DNA of 64,000 bases from Geodermatophilus nigrescens (GCF_900129495.1 NZ_FQVX01000002.1:310001-374000); one strand, 5' to 3'. Numbered from the stretch's first letter, positions 1 to 8,327 are shown. A program made the numbers and translations. The notes: generated from the letters alone by a model not told the origin.

Positions 1-397
1 TGCGCCGCAGCCCCGGGTCGTTCGAGCGGACGAACGCGACCAGGTCGACGTCGGGGTCGCCGTCGATCCACAGCTGCACCATGCCGGGGCCGAACGGGCC
101 CTCGCGCAGCACGGTGGGCGGCACGACGTCCCAGCCGGTGGCCTCCGAGACCAGCGCCGCGGACACCTCGCGCCCGGCCAGCGTGCCGTCGGGGAAGTCC
201 CACAGCGGGCGCTCGCCGGCGACCGGCTTGTACACGCACTCGGCCTCGAGCTCGGGCGTGCGGATGGTGCCCACCAGCGTCACGTTGCTGGCGTCGAGCA
301 TCCGGCCCTCGAGGTCGATCTCCCCCTCGAGCAGCAGCGCGCGCGTCTCGGCGTCGGTGGCCGGCGCGCGCAGCTCCCCCGCGGGCTGCTCGCTCAT
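1..397 (-). CDS. SCO1664-family protein, N-terminal part (runs off left edge)
   Basis: Seen: an open frame from ATG 397 (MSEQPAGELRAP) to the left edge, 132 codons with no stop, containing VYKPVAGERPLWDFP and a following LVAFVRSNDPGLR. These match my recollection of the actinobacterial SCO1664 family, which has a phosphatidylinositol-kinase-like fold and no established reaction. Its stop lies outside the window. The gene follows DUF3090 by 16 bp on the same strand, and phosphatase-DUF3090-SCO1664 is a conserved actinobacterial order, usually near the mycothiol ligase gene mshC, which would lie to the left. Family call fairly sure; function unknown. Confidence 0.85.
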   Translation of the reverse strand, partial: MSEQPAGELRAPATDAETRALLLEGEIDLEGRMLDASNVTLVGTIRTPELEAECVYKPVAGERPLWDFPDGTLAGREVSAALVSEATGWDVVPPTVLREGPFGPGMVQLWIDGDPDVDLVAFVRSNDPGLRR

Positions 398-413
398 CGC
401 AGCGGGCCGGCGG

Positions 414-965
414 TCAGCGGCGGTAGCCGTTCTGCCGGGGGCAGACGTGCCCGGTCGGGTCCAGCGGCAGCGAGCACAGCGGGCACGAGGGCCGGCCGGC
501 GGCGACGACGCGGCGGGCGCGGGCGACGAACGAGCGGGCGGCGCCGGGGGTGATCGTCACGCGCAGCGCGTCGGGGCCCTCCTCGGCGTCGGAGAGGATC
601 GCCTCCTCGTCGACCGGCTCGTCGGTGGCGGCGACGGCCTCCACGACGACGGCCTGCGCCTCGCCGTCCCACGCCAGGCCCATGGCCGCGACGCGGAACT
701 CCTCGTCGACGGGCGCGGTGAGCGGCTCGAGGTCGTCGACGTCGGCGGCCGCCGGCACCACGGTGCCCGGGCGCGTGGCGATCTCGTCGAGCAGCTCGTC
801 CATGCGCTCGGCGAGCACCTGCACCTGCGACTTCTCCAGGGCGACGCTCACCACCCGGCCGTCGTCGTCGGAGGCCTGCAGGAAGAACGTGCGGTCCCCC
901 GGCTGGCCCACCGTGCCGGCGACGAACCGGGTCGGACGCTCGAAACGGAAGACCTGGCGCGGCAC
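414..965 (-). CDS. DUF3090 domain protein
   Basis: A 183-aa protein from GTG 965 (PRQVFRFERPTRFVAGTVG). The N-terminal half has the usual DUF3090 features (RTFFLQASDDDGR, ALEKSQVQVLAERMDELLDEI). The C-terminus ends in a Cys-rich stretch, CPLCSLPLDPTGHVCPRQNG, with the C-x2-C and later H/C spacing of a small zinc-binding knuckle. The length is normal for the family. It lies 40 bp after the histidine phosphatase and 16 bp before the SCO1664 gene, probably one transcript. No biochemical role is established for DUF3090; the constant partnership suggests a shared phosphate- or nucleotide-related process, which is inference. Confidence 0.9.
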   Translation of the reverse strand: MPRQVFRFERPTRFVAGTVGQPGDRTFFLQASDDDGRVVSVALEKSQVQVLAERMDELLDEIATRPGTVVPAAADVDDLEPLTAPVDEEFRVAAMGLAWDGEAQAVVVEAVAATDEPVDEEAILSDAEEGPDALRVTITPGAARSFVARARRVVAAGRPSCPLCSLPLDPTGHVCPRQNGYRR

Positions 966-1005
966 GGTGCCAGGTTACGCGGCGGTACGGACGGCGGCGC
1001 CGGAG

Positions 1006-1710
1006 TCAGGAGGACGCCGCGCCCGCGCCGCCGCCCACGACGGCGTCGGAGTCCCGCCCCTTCCGCCGCCGGGGCCGCTTCTTCGGCGGGACGAGCGCGG
1101 CGACGTCGCCGCCGGTGTCGTTCATCCGCACGACGAAGGGCCGGGTCTCGGTGTAGGTGACCACCGAGATCGACGCCGGGTCGACGACGATGCGCTGGAA
1201 GGCGTCCAGGTGCAGGCCGAGCGCGTCGGCGAGGACGGCCTTGATGACGTCGCCGTGCGAGCAGGCCAGCCACACGGCGTCGGGGCCGAGGCGGGCGTTC
1301 CACTCGCGGACGGCGGCCACCGCGCGGGCCTGGGTCTGCGCCAGGCCCTCGCCCTCGGGGCCGGGGAACACCGCGGCGGAGGGGTGCTGCTGCACGACCT
1401 TCCACAGCGGCTCCTTGACCAGCTCCTTGAGCGGGCGCCCGGTCCAGTCGCCGTAGCGGGCCTCGCCGAGCCGGTCGTCGGTCTGCAGTTCGGCGTCGCG
1501 CCCGTCGAGCACCGCGCCGGCGGTCTGCCGGCAGCGCTCGAGCGGGCTGCTGACCACCGCCGCGAGCGGCACGGGCGCGAGCCGCTGGGCGACGGCGGCC
1601 GCCTGCGACCGCCCGGTCTCGTCCAGCTCGACGCCGGGGCTCCAGCCGGCGAGGACGCCGCCGGCGTTGGCCGTCGTCCGGCCGTGCCGGAGGAGGATGA
1701 CGGTGGTCAC
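1006..1710 (-). CDS. MSMEG_4193-family histidine phosphatase (phosphoglycerate-mutase-like)
   Basis: A 234-aa histidine-phosphatase-superfamily enzyme. The RHG motif is at residues 8-10 (VILLRHGRTTAN), giving the phosphorylated His; the second catalytic His lies in LACSHGDVIKAVL, and the acid in DDRLGEARYGDW. The GTG at 1710 is chosen because it puts TTVILLRHGR at the N-terminus, as in relatives. The C-terminal about 35 residues are basic and low in complexity (PPKKRPRRRKGRD), a tail seen in this subfamily. First gene of the phosphatase-DUF3090-SCO1664 cluster; the substrate is unknown and general phosphomutase annotations should not be taken literally. Confidence 0.9.
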   Translation of the reverse strand: MTTVILLRHGRTTANAGGVLAGWSPGVELDETGRSQAAAVAQRLAPVPLAAVVSSPLERCRQTAGAVLDGRDAELQTDDRLGEARYGDWTGRPLKELVKEPLWKVVQQHPSAAVFPGPEGEGLAQTQARAVAAVREWNARLGPDAVWLACSHGDVIKAVLADALGLHLDAFQRIVVDPASISVVTYTETRPFVVRMNDTGGDVAALVPPKKRPRRRKGRDSDAVVGGGAGAASS

Positions 1711-1751
1711 GGCGCCGAGACTAGGCGGGCCCCGCGGACGACGCCGTCCCC

Positions 1752-2585
1752 TCAGTTGGCGGCCAGCACCCCGGCGCCGACCAGCGCGAGCAGCGCGAGG
1801 CCCAGCACCACCCGGTAGACGACGAACGGCGTGAAGGTGCCGCGGTCGAGGTAGCGCAGCAGCCAGGCGATCACCGACAGGCCGACGCCGAAGGCGATGA
1901 CCGTGGCGAGCAGCGTCGGCCCCCAGGAGATCGTCTCCCCGGCGACGTCGCCGGTCAGCGTCTCGTAGACCTGGAAGAAGCCCGAGCCGAGCACCGCCGG
2001 GATGGCCAGCAGGAACGAGTACCGGGCGGCCGCGGCGCGGGTGTAGCCGAGGAACAGGCCCATGGTGATCGTGCCGCCGGAGCGGGAGACGCCGGGCACG
2101 AGCGCCATGGCCTGGGCGAGACCGAACAGCAGCCCGTCGCGGACGGTGAGCTGGCGCAGCTCCCGCTGCTTGCGGCCCACCCGGTCGGCCGCGTAGAGGA
2201 CGAGGGAGAAGGCGACCAGCATGATCGCGACGATCCGCAGGTCGCGGAACGTCGTCTCGATGTCGTCCTGGAACAGCAGGCCGAGGACGACGATCGGGAT
2301 GCTGCCGACGATGATCAGCCAGCCCATGCGGGCGTCGGGGTCGCTGCGCAGCGACCGGTCGAACAGCGCCTTGACCCAGGCGACGACGATCCGCGCGATG
2401 TCCCTGCGGAAGTAGAGGAGCACCGCGGCCTCGGTGCCGATCTGCGTGATCGCGGTGAACGCCGCGCCCGGGTCGCCCCAGCCGGCGGCCTCGCCGACGA
2501 CGCGCAGGTGCGCGCTGGAGGAGATCGGCAGGAACTCCGTGAGCCCCTGCACCAGCCCCAGGACGATCGCCTCGAACCACCCCAC
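1752..2585 (-). CDS. uppP: Undecaprenyl-diphosphatase UppP (BacA)
   Basis: A 277-aa polytopic membrane enzyme that dephosphorylates undecaprenyl diphosphate, recycling the lipid carrier of cell-wall synthesis and giving bacitracin tolerance. Both family motifs are present: QGLTEFLPISSSAH at residues 13-26 and PGVSRSGGTI at 164-173. About eight hydrophobic segments are visible and the length is typical. The GTG at 2585 (GWFEAIVLGLVQG) gives the normal N-terminus. A likely -10 (TAGGCT, minus strand) lies at 2651-2656. It is divergent from the aldo/keto reductase operon. Confidence 0.95.
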   Translation of the reverse strand: MGWFEAIVLGLVQGLTEFLPISSSAHLRVVGEAAGWGDPGAAFTAITQIGTEAAVLLYFRRDIARIVVAWVKALFDRSLRSDPDARMGWLIIVGSIPIVVLGLLFQDDIETTFRDLRIVAIMLVAFSLVLYAADRVGRKQRELRQLTVRDGLLFGLAQAMALVPGVSRSGGTITMGLFLGYTRAAAARYSFLLAIPAVLGSGFFQVYETLTGDVAGETISWGPTLLATVIAFGVGLSVIAWLLRYLDRGTFTPFVVYRVVLGLALLALVGAGVLAAN

Positions 2586-2735
2586 GGCCGCTAGCCCCGG
2601 GATCCGGAGGGACGGCGGGCGGCGGAGGGAAGCGGCGGCACGGGAGGACAGCCTAGGTCCGGCCCCCTCCGGGCCCGGGCTGCGACCCGCGAGCGCTCCG
2701 CCACACGCCCGCGACACCCCGTGCGCCCCCGGCCG

Positions 2736-2758
2736 CTGTCGGTGTCCGGCGGTAGGTT
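2736..2758 (+). promoter_or_regulatory. RecA-NDp (PafBC-type) DNA-damage promoter
   Basis: CTGTCGGTG at 2736-2744, an 8-nt spacer, then TAGGTT at 2753-2758. This matches the mycobacterial LexA-independent damage motif TTGTCRGTG-N8-TANNNT at 8 of 9 upstream positions, with exact spacing and -10. The -10 ends 8 nt before GTG 2767, so the transcript is probably leaderless. It would drive the aldo/keto reductase and the RecD-like helicase. Confidence 0.75.
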
Positions 2759-2766
2759 GGCCGGTC

Positions 2767-3747
2767 GTGGAACAACGGGCGCTGGGGCGCAGCGGCCTGG
2801 TCGTCTCCCGGCTCGCGCTGGGCACCATGACCTGGGGCCGGGACACCGACGAGGACGAGGCCGCGATGCAGCTCACCGCCTTCGTCGACGCCGGCGGCAC
2901 CCTGGTCGACACGGCCGACGTCTACTGCGACGGCGACAGCGAGCGCCTGCTGGGCCGGCTGCTGTCCGACGTCGTGCCGCGGTCGGAGGTGCTGCTGGCC
3001 ACCAAGGCCGTCGGCCGCACCGGCCCGGGCCCGCTCGGCCGCGGCGCCTCCCGCGGGCACCTGCTCGCCGCCCTCGACGGGTCGCTGCGCCGCCTCGGCG
3101 TCGACCACGTCGACCTGTGGCAGCTGCACGCCTGGGACGACGTCACGCCGCTGGAGGAGACGCTCGCAGCCTGCGACGCCGCCGTCGCCTCGGGGCGGGT
3201 CCGCTACGTCGGGGTGAGCAACTACACCGGCTGGCAGACCGCGCAGGCCGCCACCTGGCAGCGCGCCTGGCCGGGCCGCTCGCCGCTGGTGAGCACGCAG
3301 GTCGAGTACTCGCTGCTGCAGCGCGGCGTGGAGCGGGAGGTGGTGCCGGCCGCCGAGGCACTGGGCCTGGGCGTGCTGCCGTGGTCGCCGCTGGGCCGGG
3401 GGCTGCTCACCGGCAAATACCGCACGGCGACGCCGGAGGGCTCCCGCGGCGCCTCCCCGCAGTGGGCCGGCTTCATCGACGACCTGCGCTCGGCCACCGC
3501 CGACCGCATCGTGGAGGCCGTGGTCACCGCCGCCGACGGTCTGGGCACCACTCCGCTGGCGGTGGCGCTGGCCTGGGTGCGCGACCGGCCGGGCGTCGTC
3601 GCCCCCGTGGTGGGTGCCCGCACCGCCGCGCAGCTGCAGGAGTCCCTCGACGCCGACGCCGTCCGGCTGCCCGCCGCCATCCGTACCGCGCTCGAGGACG
3701 TCTCGGCGCCGCACTTCTCCTACCCCGACCAGCGAGCCGCCCGGTGA
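2767..3747 (+). CDS. Aldo/keto reductase
   Basis: A 326-aa AKR-superfamily (beta/alpha)8 NADPH-dependent carbonyl reductase. AKR signatures are visible: GTMTWGRDTDEDEA near the N-terminus, the catalytic Asp/Tyr region VDTADVYCDGDSE, the Lys in LATKAVG, the His in WQLHAWDDV, and the cofactor end PWSPLGRGLLTGKY. GTG 2767 is preferred over upstream in-frame starts because it follows a damage-type -10 box by 8 nt and gives the standard EQRALGRSGLVVSRL start. Its TGA overlaps the GTG of the RecD-like helicase by 4 bases, so the two are co-translated. The substrate is unknown; detoxification of damage-derived aldehydes would fit the promoter but is inference. Confidence 0.92.
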   Translation: MEQRALGRSGLVVSRLALGTMTWGRDTDEDEAAMQLTAFVDAGGTLVDTADVYCDGDSERLLGRLLSDVVPRSEVLLATKAVGRTGPGPLGRGASRGHLLAALDGSLRRLGVDHVDLWQLHAWDDVTPLEETLAACDAAVASGRVRYVGVSNYTGWQTAQAATWQRAWPGRSPLVSTQVEYSLLQRGVEREVVPAAEALGLGVLPWSPLGRGLLTGKYRTATPEGSRGASPQWAGFIDDLRSATADRIVEAVVTAADGLGTTPLAVALAWVRDRPGVVAPVVGARTAAQLQESLDADAVRLPAAIRTALEDVSAPHFSYPDQRAAR

Positions 3748-5732
3748 CCTCCTCCGCGACCAACGCCGCCCCCGCCGCCCCTGCCTGGCCCGACCCCGTC
3801 TTCGGCGCGTTCTGCACCGCCGGCCTGTGGCCGGGCCTCGGCAAGCGCGCGGTGGCCGAGCTGCCCGGCGCCGGCATCACCTCCCCCGACGACGTCACCG
3901 CGGCGAAGCTGCTGAAGATGCCGCGGGTCGGCAAGCAGCGCGCCGAGCGGCTGTTCTCCTCGTTCCTGTCCGCGCAGCCCACCTACTCCGTCGTGGAGCT
4001 TCTGGTGAAGGCCGGCCTGGACGCCAAGCTCGCGTCCTCGGCCGCCGACGCGCTGGGCGACGACGCGGCCCGCCGGCTGCGCGACGACCCGTGGGCGCTG
4101 CTGGGCCTGCACGGGGTCAAGCTGCACGACGCCGACCGGCTGGCGATCTCGCTGCTGCCCGGCGCCGACCGGCAGGACTCCCGCCGCGGCCGGGCGATCG
4201 TCGTCATGACCCTGCGGACGGCGTCGCGCGACGGGCACACCGTGCTGCCGGCCGACCTCGTCGTCGCCTCGCTGCGGGCCGAGGGCGTGGCCGACCCGGC
4301 GGCGGCGATCGTCGCGGCGGTCGAGAGCGGCGACGTGCTCGACCACGAGCCGCCGGAGCCCGAGTGGGACGAGGACTCCGACGGTGATCCTGACGCTGAG
4401 CCGCCGGAGCCCGACCCCGCGCTGCGGATGCTGTCGCTGAGCCGCTTCGGCATGGCCGAGGAGGCCGTGGCCGAGGGCGTGGCGCGGCTGGCGGCCACCG
4501 CCGAGCGGATCGCCGACCCGGCCGCCGTCCGCTCGGTGAGCAAGGGCCTCGACGAGGCGCAGAAGCAGGCCGTGGCGCAGGTGCTCGGCGCCGGCGTCTC
4601 GCTGCTCACCGGCGGCCCGGGCACCGGCAAGAGCCGCACCGTGGCCGCCGTCGTCCGGCTGCTGCGGGCCAAGGGGACCGAGGTGGCGCTGGCCGCCCCC
4701 ACCGGGCGCGCGGCCAAGCGGCTCGAGGAGCTCACCGACCACCCGGCGGTGACGGTGCACCGGCTGCTGCAGGCGCAGGGCTTCGGCGGCGGGTTCGCCC
4801 GCAACGAGGAGTGGCCGCTCGACGCCGACGTGGTGGTGGTCGACGAGGCCTCGATGCTCGACGTCGAGCTCACCGCCGCGCTGCTGGAGGCCTGCCCCGA
4901 CGGCACGCACCTGCTGCTGGTGGGCGACCCGGCGCAGCTGCCCTCGATCGGGCCGGGCCACGTGCTCGGCGACCTCATCGACTCCGGCGTCGTCCCGGTC
5001 ACCGAGCTGACGACGCTGTACCGGCAGGCCGAGGGCGGCGCGATCGCCCGGCTGGCCTCGGCGGTGCGCACCGGCGAGCTGCCGCCGGTCGACTCCCCCG
5101 ACCGCGAGGTCGTCGTGGTGCCGGCGTCGGGCAGCGGCGAGGCGGCCCGGCGGGTGGTGCAGCTGGTCACCGACTCGATCCCCCGCGCGCTGGGCATCGA
5201 CCCGCGCAACGTGCAGGTGGTGACGCCGGTGCACCGCGGGCCGGCCGGCACGATCGAGCTGAACCGCGCCCTCAAGGAGCGGCTCAACCCCGGCGACGGC
5301 ACGGTGCTCGGCTTCGACGTCGGCGACCGCGTCGTGGCCACCGCCAACCACCTCGACCTCGAGCCGATCGGGTTCGCCAACGGCGAGGTCGGCGTGGTCA
5401 CCGGCACCGGCGAGGGCTCGCTGACCGTCGACTTCTCCTCCGGCCCGGTCACCGTCACCGGCGACGCGCTGCCCGACCTCAAGCACGGCTGGGCGATCAC
5501 GGTGCACCGGGCGCAGGGGTCGGAGTGGCCGGGCGTCGTCGTGGTGCTGCCGCCGGAGGCCGGCGGGATGCTGTCGCGGCCGCTGGTCTACACCGCGCTC
5601 ACCCGCGCGCAGTCGCACCTGTCGATCGTGCACGCCTCCGGCGCGGCGCTGGCCCGGGCGGTGCGGGAGGTCGACGTCCGCCCGCGCCGCACCCGCCTGG
5701 CCCCGCTGCTCCAGGAGAACCTCGGCGCCTGA
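3744..5732 (+). CDS. RecD-like SF1B DNA helicase (short form)
   Basis: A 662-aa ATP-dependent 5'-3' helicase of the RecD2/RecD-like group. Helix-hairpin-helix-like repeats occupy the N-terminus (PRVGKQRAERL near 60). Walker A GGPGTGKS is at 290-297, Walker [10 protein letters not shown] at 365-373, and the C-terminal motif HRAQGSE at 588-594. Unlike the second RecD2 in this window (755 aa) it has no obvious N-terminal OB segment. It carries an acidic insert at about 201-225 (EPPEPEWDEDSDGD). The GTG at 3744 overlaps the AKR stop. Downstream is a convergent-gene terminator. It is likely expressed from the damage promoter at 2736. Exact biochemical partner unknown. Confidence 0.9.
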   Translation: MTSSATNAAPAAPAWPDPVFGAFCTAGLWPGLGKRAVAELPGAGITSPDDVTAAKLLKMPRVGKQRAERLFSSFLSAQPTYSVVELLVKAGLDAKLASSAADALGDDAARRLRDDPWALLGLHGVKLHDADRLAISLLPGADRQDSRRGRAIVVMTLRTASRDGHTVLPADLVVASLRAEGVADPAAAIVAAVESGDVLDHEPPEPEWDEDSDGDPDAEPPEPDPALRMLSLSRFGMAEEAVAEGVARLAATAERIADPAAVRSVSKGLDEAQKQAVAQVLGAGVSLLTGGPGTGKSRTVAAVVRLLRAKGTEVALAAPTGRAAKRLEELTDHPAVTVHRLLQAQGFGGGFARNEEWPLDADVVVVDEASMLDVELTAALLEACPDGTHLLLVGDPAQLPSIGPGHVLGDLIDSGVVPVTELTTLYRQAEGGAIARLASAVRTGELPPVDSPDREVVVVPASGSGEAARRVVQLVTDSIPRALGIDPRNVQVVTPVHRGPAGTIELNRALKERLNPGDGTVLGFDVGDRVVATANHLDLEPIGFANGEVGVVTGTGEGSLTVDFSSGPVTVTGDALPDLKHGWAITVHRAQGSEWPGVVVVLPPEAGGMLSRPLVYTALTRAQSHLSIVHASGAALARAVREVDVRPRRTRLAPLLQENLGA

Positions 5733-5762
5733 GGGGCCTTTGTAGCGCTTTTGGCCCCTCAG
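5729..5762. terminator. Bidirectional hairpin between convergent genes
   Basis: Perfect 10-bp arms CTGAGGGGCC (5729-5738) and GGCCCCTCAG (5753-5762) enclose a 14-nt T-rich loop. The hairpin contains the stop codons of both the RecD-like gene (TGA 5730-5732) and the convergent DUF2470 gene (5759-5761), so it can serve both transcripts. Confidence 0.7.
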
Positions 5763-6544
5763 TCGCGGCGGACCAGGCCCGCCCGCAGCGCGCAGAGGAG
5801 CTGCGCGGTGGCCGGTTGCACCTGCCCGGCGCAGGTGAGCGGACGGGGGAAGGGCACCCGGACGTCGCGGTGCCCGGACGCGCCCTCGATGCGCAGCCGG
5901 TAGCCGAAGCGGTCGAGGCCCAGCGGCCGCACCCGCTCCCCCGCCGCGACCGGCACGCCGCTGCGGGCGACGGCGCTGCCGAGCAGGGCCAGCACCTCCG
6001 GGTGGTCGACGTCGAGGTGGCGCAGCATCCGGTCCTCGACGGCGGCCACCGGGTCGGGGCGCGCCGCGGCGTAGTCGGCGGGCGAGATCTCGGCGCACCC
6101 GCCGCCCTCGCGCAGCACCACCTCGGCGAGGTCGAGCCGCAGCAGGGTGGCCGCGCCGCCGACGTCGAGCAGCGCCTCCTCGGGGCGCACGTCGGCGAAG
6201 GCGACGGCGGCCGCGCGCCGGTCGGCCTCGGGGACGGGGGTCAGCCAGCCCGAGAGCCACAGGGTCGCGCGCACCGGGTCGCGTAGCGGCACCGGCGCCC
6301 GGTCGCTGACCATGAGCAGCGCGCTGACGTCGCGGTCGGGGGCGGCCTCGAGCGCCGCGGCGACCTCGCCGTCGCCCGGCACGAGGACGAGCACCTGCCC
6401 GGCGGCGGTGGTGGCGTGCGCGATCGGGCGGCTCGGGTCGCGGCCGGCCACGCACACGGCGGCCGCGGCGCGGGTGGCCACCGTGCGGGCGCGCTCGGGA
6501 GCGGCGGCGACGGACGGCGCCTGCGGACCGTGCGTGGTGGTCAT
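5759..6544 (-). CDS. DUF2470 (HugZ-like) protein, iron-regulated
   Basis: A 261-aa protein starting at ATG 6544 (MTTTHGPQAPS). The N-terminal part resembles the split-barrel flavin/heme-binding fold of the pyridoxamine-oxidase-like group. The C-terminal part (about 165-260; RMLRHLDVDHPEVLALLG through FGYRLRIEG) matches DUF2470, found in HugZ-type heme-degrading or heme-handling proteins. A 19-bp IdeR/DtxR-like iron box lies 20 bp upstream, so expression is probably released under iron starvation. I infer a role in heme or iron handling; heme oxygenase activity cannot be asserted from sequence. Convergent with the RecD-like helicase. Confidence 0.75.
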   Translation of the reverse strand: MTTTHGPQAPSVAAAPERARTVATRAAAAVCVAGRDPSRPIAHATTAAGQVLVLVPGDGEVAAALEAAPDRDVSALLMVSDRAPVPLRDPVRATLWLSGWLTPVPEADRRAAAVAFADVRPEEALLDVGGAATLLRLDLAEVVLREGGGCAEISPADYAAARPDPVAAVEDRMLRHLDVDHPEVLALLGSAVARSGVPVAAGERVRPLGLDRFGYRLRIEGASGHRDVRVPFPRPLTCAGQVQPATAQLLCALRAGLVRRD

Positions 6545-6563
6545 GGCTCCCCCTCGGGTCGAG

Positions 6564-6582
6564 TTAGGGCAGCCTAACCACA
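6564..6582. promoter_or_regulatory. IdeR/DtxR-type iron box
   Basis: TTAGGGCAGCCTAACCACA matches the actinobacterial iron-box consensus TTAGGTTAGSCTAACCTAA at 15 of 19 positions, with both half-sites recognisable. It sits 20-38 bp before ATG 6544, where a bound Fe-IdeR would block transcription. Confidence 0.75.
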
Positions 6583-6604
6583 TCCGCACCCGCGTGGACA
6601 GTCG

Positions 6605-7093
6605 TCACCCGCGGGAGTTCGCCGCCACCGCGCGCCGGAGGTTGCGCCGCACGAGCAGCGGGAGCAGCGCCACGTTGCCCACCGCGCCGGCCGCCAGCAG
6701 CAGGAGCAGGAACGACACGGGCCCGGCGTCGAGCACCAGCGCGAGGACGACGCCGGCCAGCACGCACAGCCCGGCCAGCGCCAGGACGACGGCGGCGGCG
6801 CGGTCGCGGCCGGCGTGGCGGGCGTGCTGCTCGTCGACGGTGGCCAGGGTGCTGCCGGCCCAGTCGGCGGCGGCCGGGCGCAGCGGCGCCGGCGCGGGCC
6901 GGCCGCGGGTCACCGCCTGCTGCACCACGTCGGCGTCGGCCGGGGCGAGCCGGTGGCGGGCCACCACCTCGGCGCGCAGGTCGCGGCCGGCCGGCCCGCG
7001 CAGGTCGGCCCAGAACCGGCGCCCGGCCAGCGACCAGGCCAGCAGCGGCAGGGCGAGCGCGACGAGCAGGAGCAGCACGAGGGCGAGGGGCAC
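6605..7093 (-). CDS. Small membrane protein of unknown function
   Basis: A 162-aa protein. A hydrophobic N-terminal segment (residues 1-22, LALVLLLLVALALPLLAW) is followed by a soluble basic stretch and then two close hydrophobic segments (about 100-140), with a charged C-terminal tail (RRNLRRAVAANSRG). Three membrane passes are likely. The GTG at 7093 places the first hydrophobic stretch at the very N-terminus. I do not recognise a family. It follows the NmrA-type gene with a 39-bp gap on the same strand. Confidence 0.6.
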   Translation of the reverse strand: MPLALVLLLLVALALPLLAWSLAGRRFWADLRGPAGRDLRAEVVARHRLAPADADVVQQAVTRGRPAPAPLRPAAADWAGSTLATVDEQHARHAGRDRAAAVVLALAGLCVLAGVVLALVLDAGPVSFLLLLLAAGAVGNVALLPLLVRRNLRRAVAANSRG

Positions 7094-7132
7094 CCGACGA
7101 TCATGACGGGTGCCCGGCGCCGCCCGGCCCGG

Positions 7133-8011
7133 TCAGCCGGCGAGCAGCGGGCGCAGGTGCGCGTGCGCCCAGCCGGCGAGGGTGCCGGGCGTGGTGGTGA
7201 GCGCGGTGCGCGGTTGCTCGGGGACGAACCCGCCGGACAGGCCCTGCGACATCCCGACGACGGCGTCGGCCTGCCGGGGCGTCAGCCCGGCGCCGAGCAG
7301 CATCCCGCGAAGGTCGTCGGCGGAGACGTGCTCGGCGCGGACCTCCCGGCCGACCGCCGCGCCGACGACCGCTGCCACCTCGGTCCAGGTGAGGTCGGCC
7401 GGGCCGTGCACGGCCTGCACCTGCCGTCCGGTCCAGCCGTCGGCGAGCAGGCGGGCGGCGGCGACCTCGGCGACGTCGCGCGGGTCGACCCAGGGCATCG
7501 GCCGGTCGAGCGGGAACGGCGTCGTCAGCACTCCTCCGTCGCGCAGCGCGTCGACGTCCATGAGCAGGTTGGTGGTGAAGTAGCCGCAGCGCAGGTGCAG
7601 GACGGTCGCGCCGGTGGCGTCCAGCGCCTCCTCGACGCGGGCGAGGCCGTCGATGTCGCCCGCCCCGCCGCGCAGCTCGGCGCCGACGCTGCTCTGGAAG
7701 ACCGTGCGCCCGATCCCGTGCTCGCGGACCGCGCGGGCGGCCTCCTCCCCCAGCGCGGCGGCCGCGGCCACCGGGTCGTCGGCGCCGGTGGGCGGCACGA
7801 CCAGGTACAGCGCGGTGGCGCCCTCGGTGCCGCGCAGCAGGGCGCCGGGCTCGGCGAGGTCGGTGGGGACGGCGTCGACCAGCGGCCGCAGGCCCTCAGG
7901 CAGGCGGGCGGGGTCGCGCAGCAGCACGCGCGGGCGGACGCCGGCCTGCACGAGCAGCCGGGTCACGTGCGCGCCGACGTTCCCGGTGGGCGTGGTCACC
8001 ACGATCGTCAT
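7133..8011 (-). CDS. NmrA-like NAD(P)-binding protein
   Basis: A 292-aa atypical SDR of the NmrA/NAD(P)H-binding type. The nucleotide-binding motif TPTGNVGAHV is at residues 7-16, followed by LLRDPARLP. SSVGAELRGG, DVAEVAAARLLADG and GMSQGLSGGFVPE are typical of the group. There is no obvious YxxxK catalytic pair, as usual for NmrA-like proteins, which may be reductases or redox sensors. ATG 8011. Isolated from its neighbours by short gaps, so role and substrate are unknown. Confidence 0.8.
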   Translation of the reverse strand: MTIVVTTPTGNVGAHVTRLLVQAGVRPRVLLRDPARLPEGLRPLVDAVPTDLAEPGALLRGTEGATALYLVVPPTGADDPVAAAAALGEEAARAVREHGIGRTVFQSSVGAELRGGAGDIDGLARVEEALDATGATVLHLRCGYFTTNLLMDVDALRDGGVLTTPFPLDRPMPWVDPRDVAEVAAARLLADGWTGRQVQAVHGPADLTWTEVAAVVGAAVGREVRAEHVSADDLRGMLLGAGLTPRQADAVVGMSQGLSGGFVPEQPRTALTTTPGTLAGWAHAHLRPLLAG

Positions 8012-8066
8012 GACCGGGGTCTACCGGGCGGCACCGACAGGTCGGCGCGGCGGGGAACGGACGCCG

Positions 8067-8327
8067 TCAGACGCGGTCGTCGTCGTCGTAGGGGACGTCG
8101 GCCTCCTGCTCGAGCACGTCGGCCTCGTTGGCGTCGAGGTCGCCCACCGAACGGGGGCTGCCCGCCTGACCGGGCGCGGTGGCCAGCTGCTGCTCGAGCG
8201 CGTCGGCCTCGTTCGCGTCGACGTCGCCCACCGGTCCGGCGTCGCCCGCCCCCGCGGGGCCCGCCGGCTCGAGGAGGGCCTCCTGCTCGGCGCGGTCGGC
8301 GTCGCTGGCGCTGCCGGGGTCGGTCAC
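8067..8327 (-). CDS. Small acidic protein with two NEADxLEQ repeats
   Basis: An 86-aa, strongly acidic, Ala/Gly-rich protein with no hydrophobic segment. A repeat unit occurs twice: GDVDANEADALEQQ near residues 35-48 and GDLDANEADVLEQE near 63-76, followed by an acidic end DVPYDDDDR. The GTG at 8327 is supported by a strong ribosome site (GAGGAGG) 4-10 nt upstream on the minus strand. Proteins with an ADxLEQ motif occur in many actinobacteria without assigned function; a peptide-binding or intrinsically disordered adaptor is a guess. Confidence 0.7.
   Translation of the reverse strand: MTDPGSASDADRAEQEALLEPAGPAGAGDAGPVGDVDANEADALEQQLATAPGQAGSPRSVGDLDANEADVLEQEADVPYDDDDRV

Noticed and set aside
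3720..6455. Very long open frame on the minus strand (about 900 codons) opposite the RecD-like gene
   Set aside because: Arg/Gly/Pro/His-rich shadow typical of GC-rich antisense frames; the plus strand has full helicase motifs.
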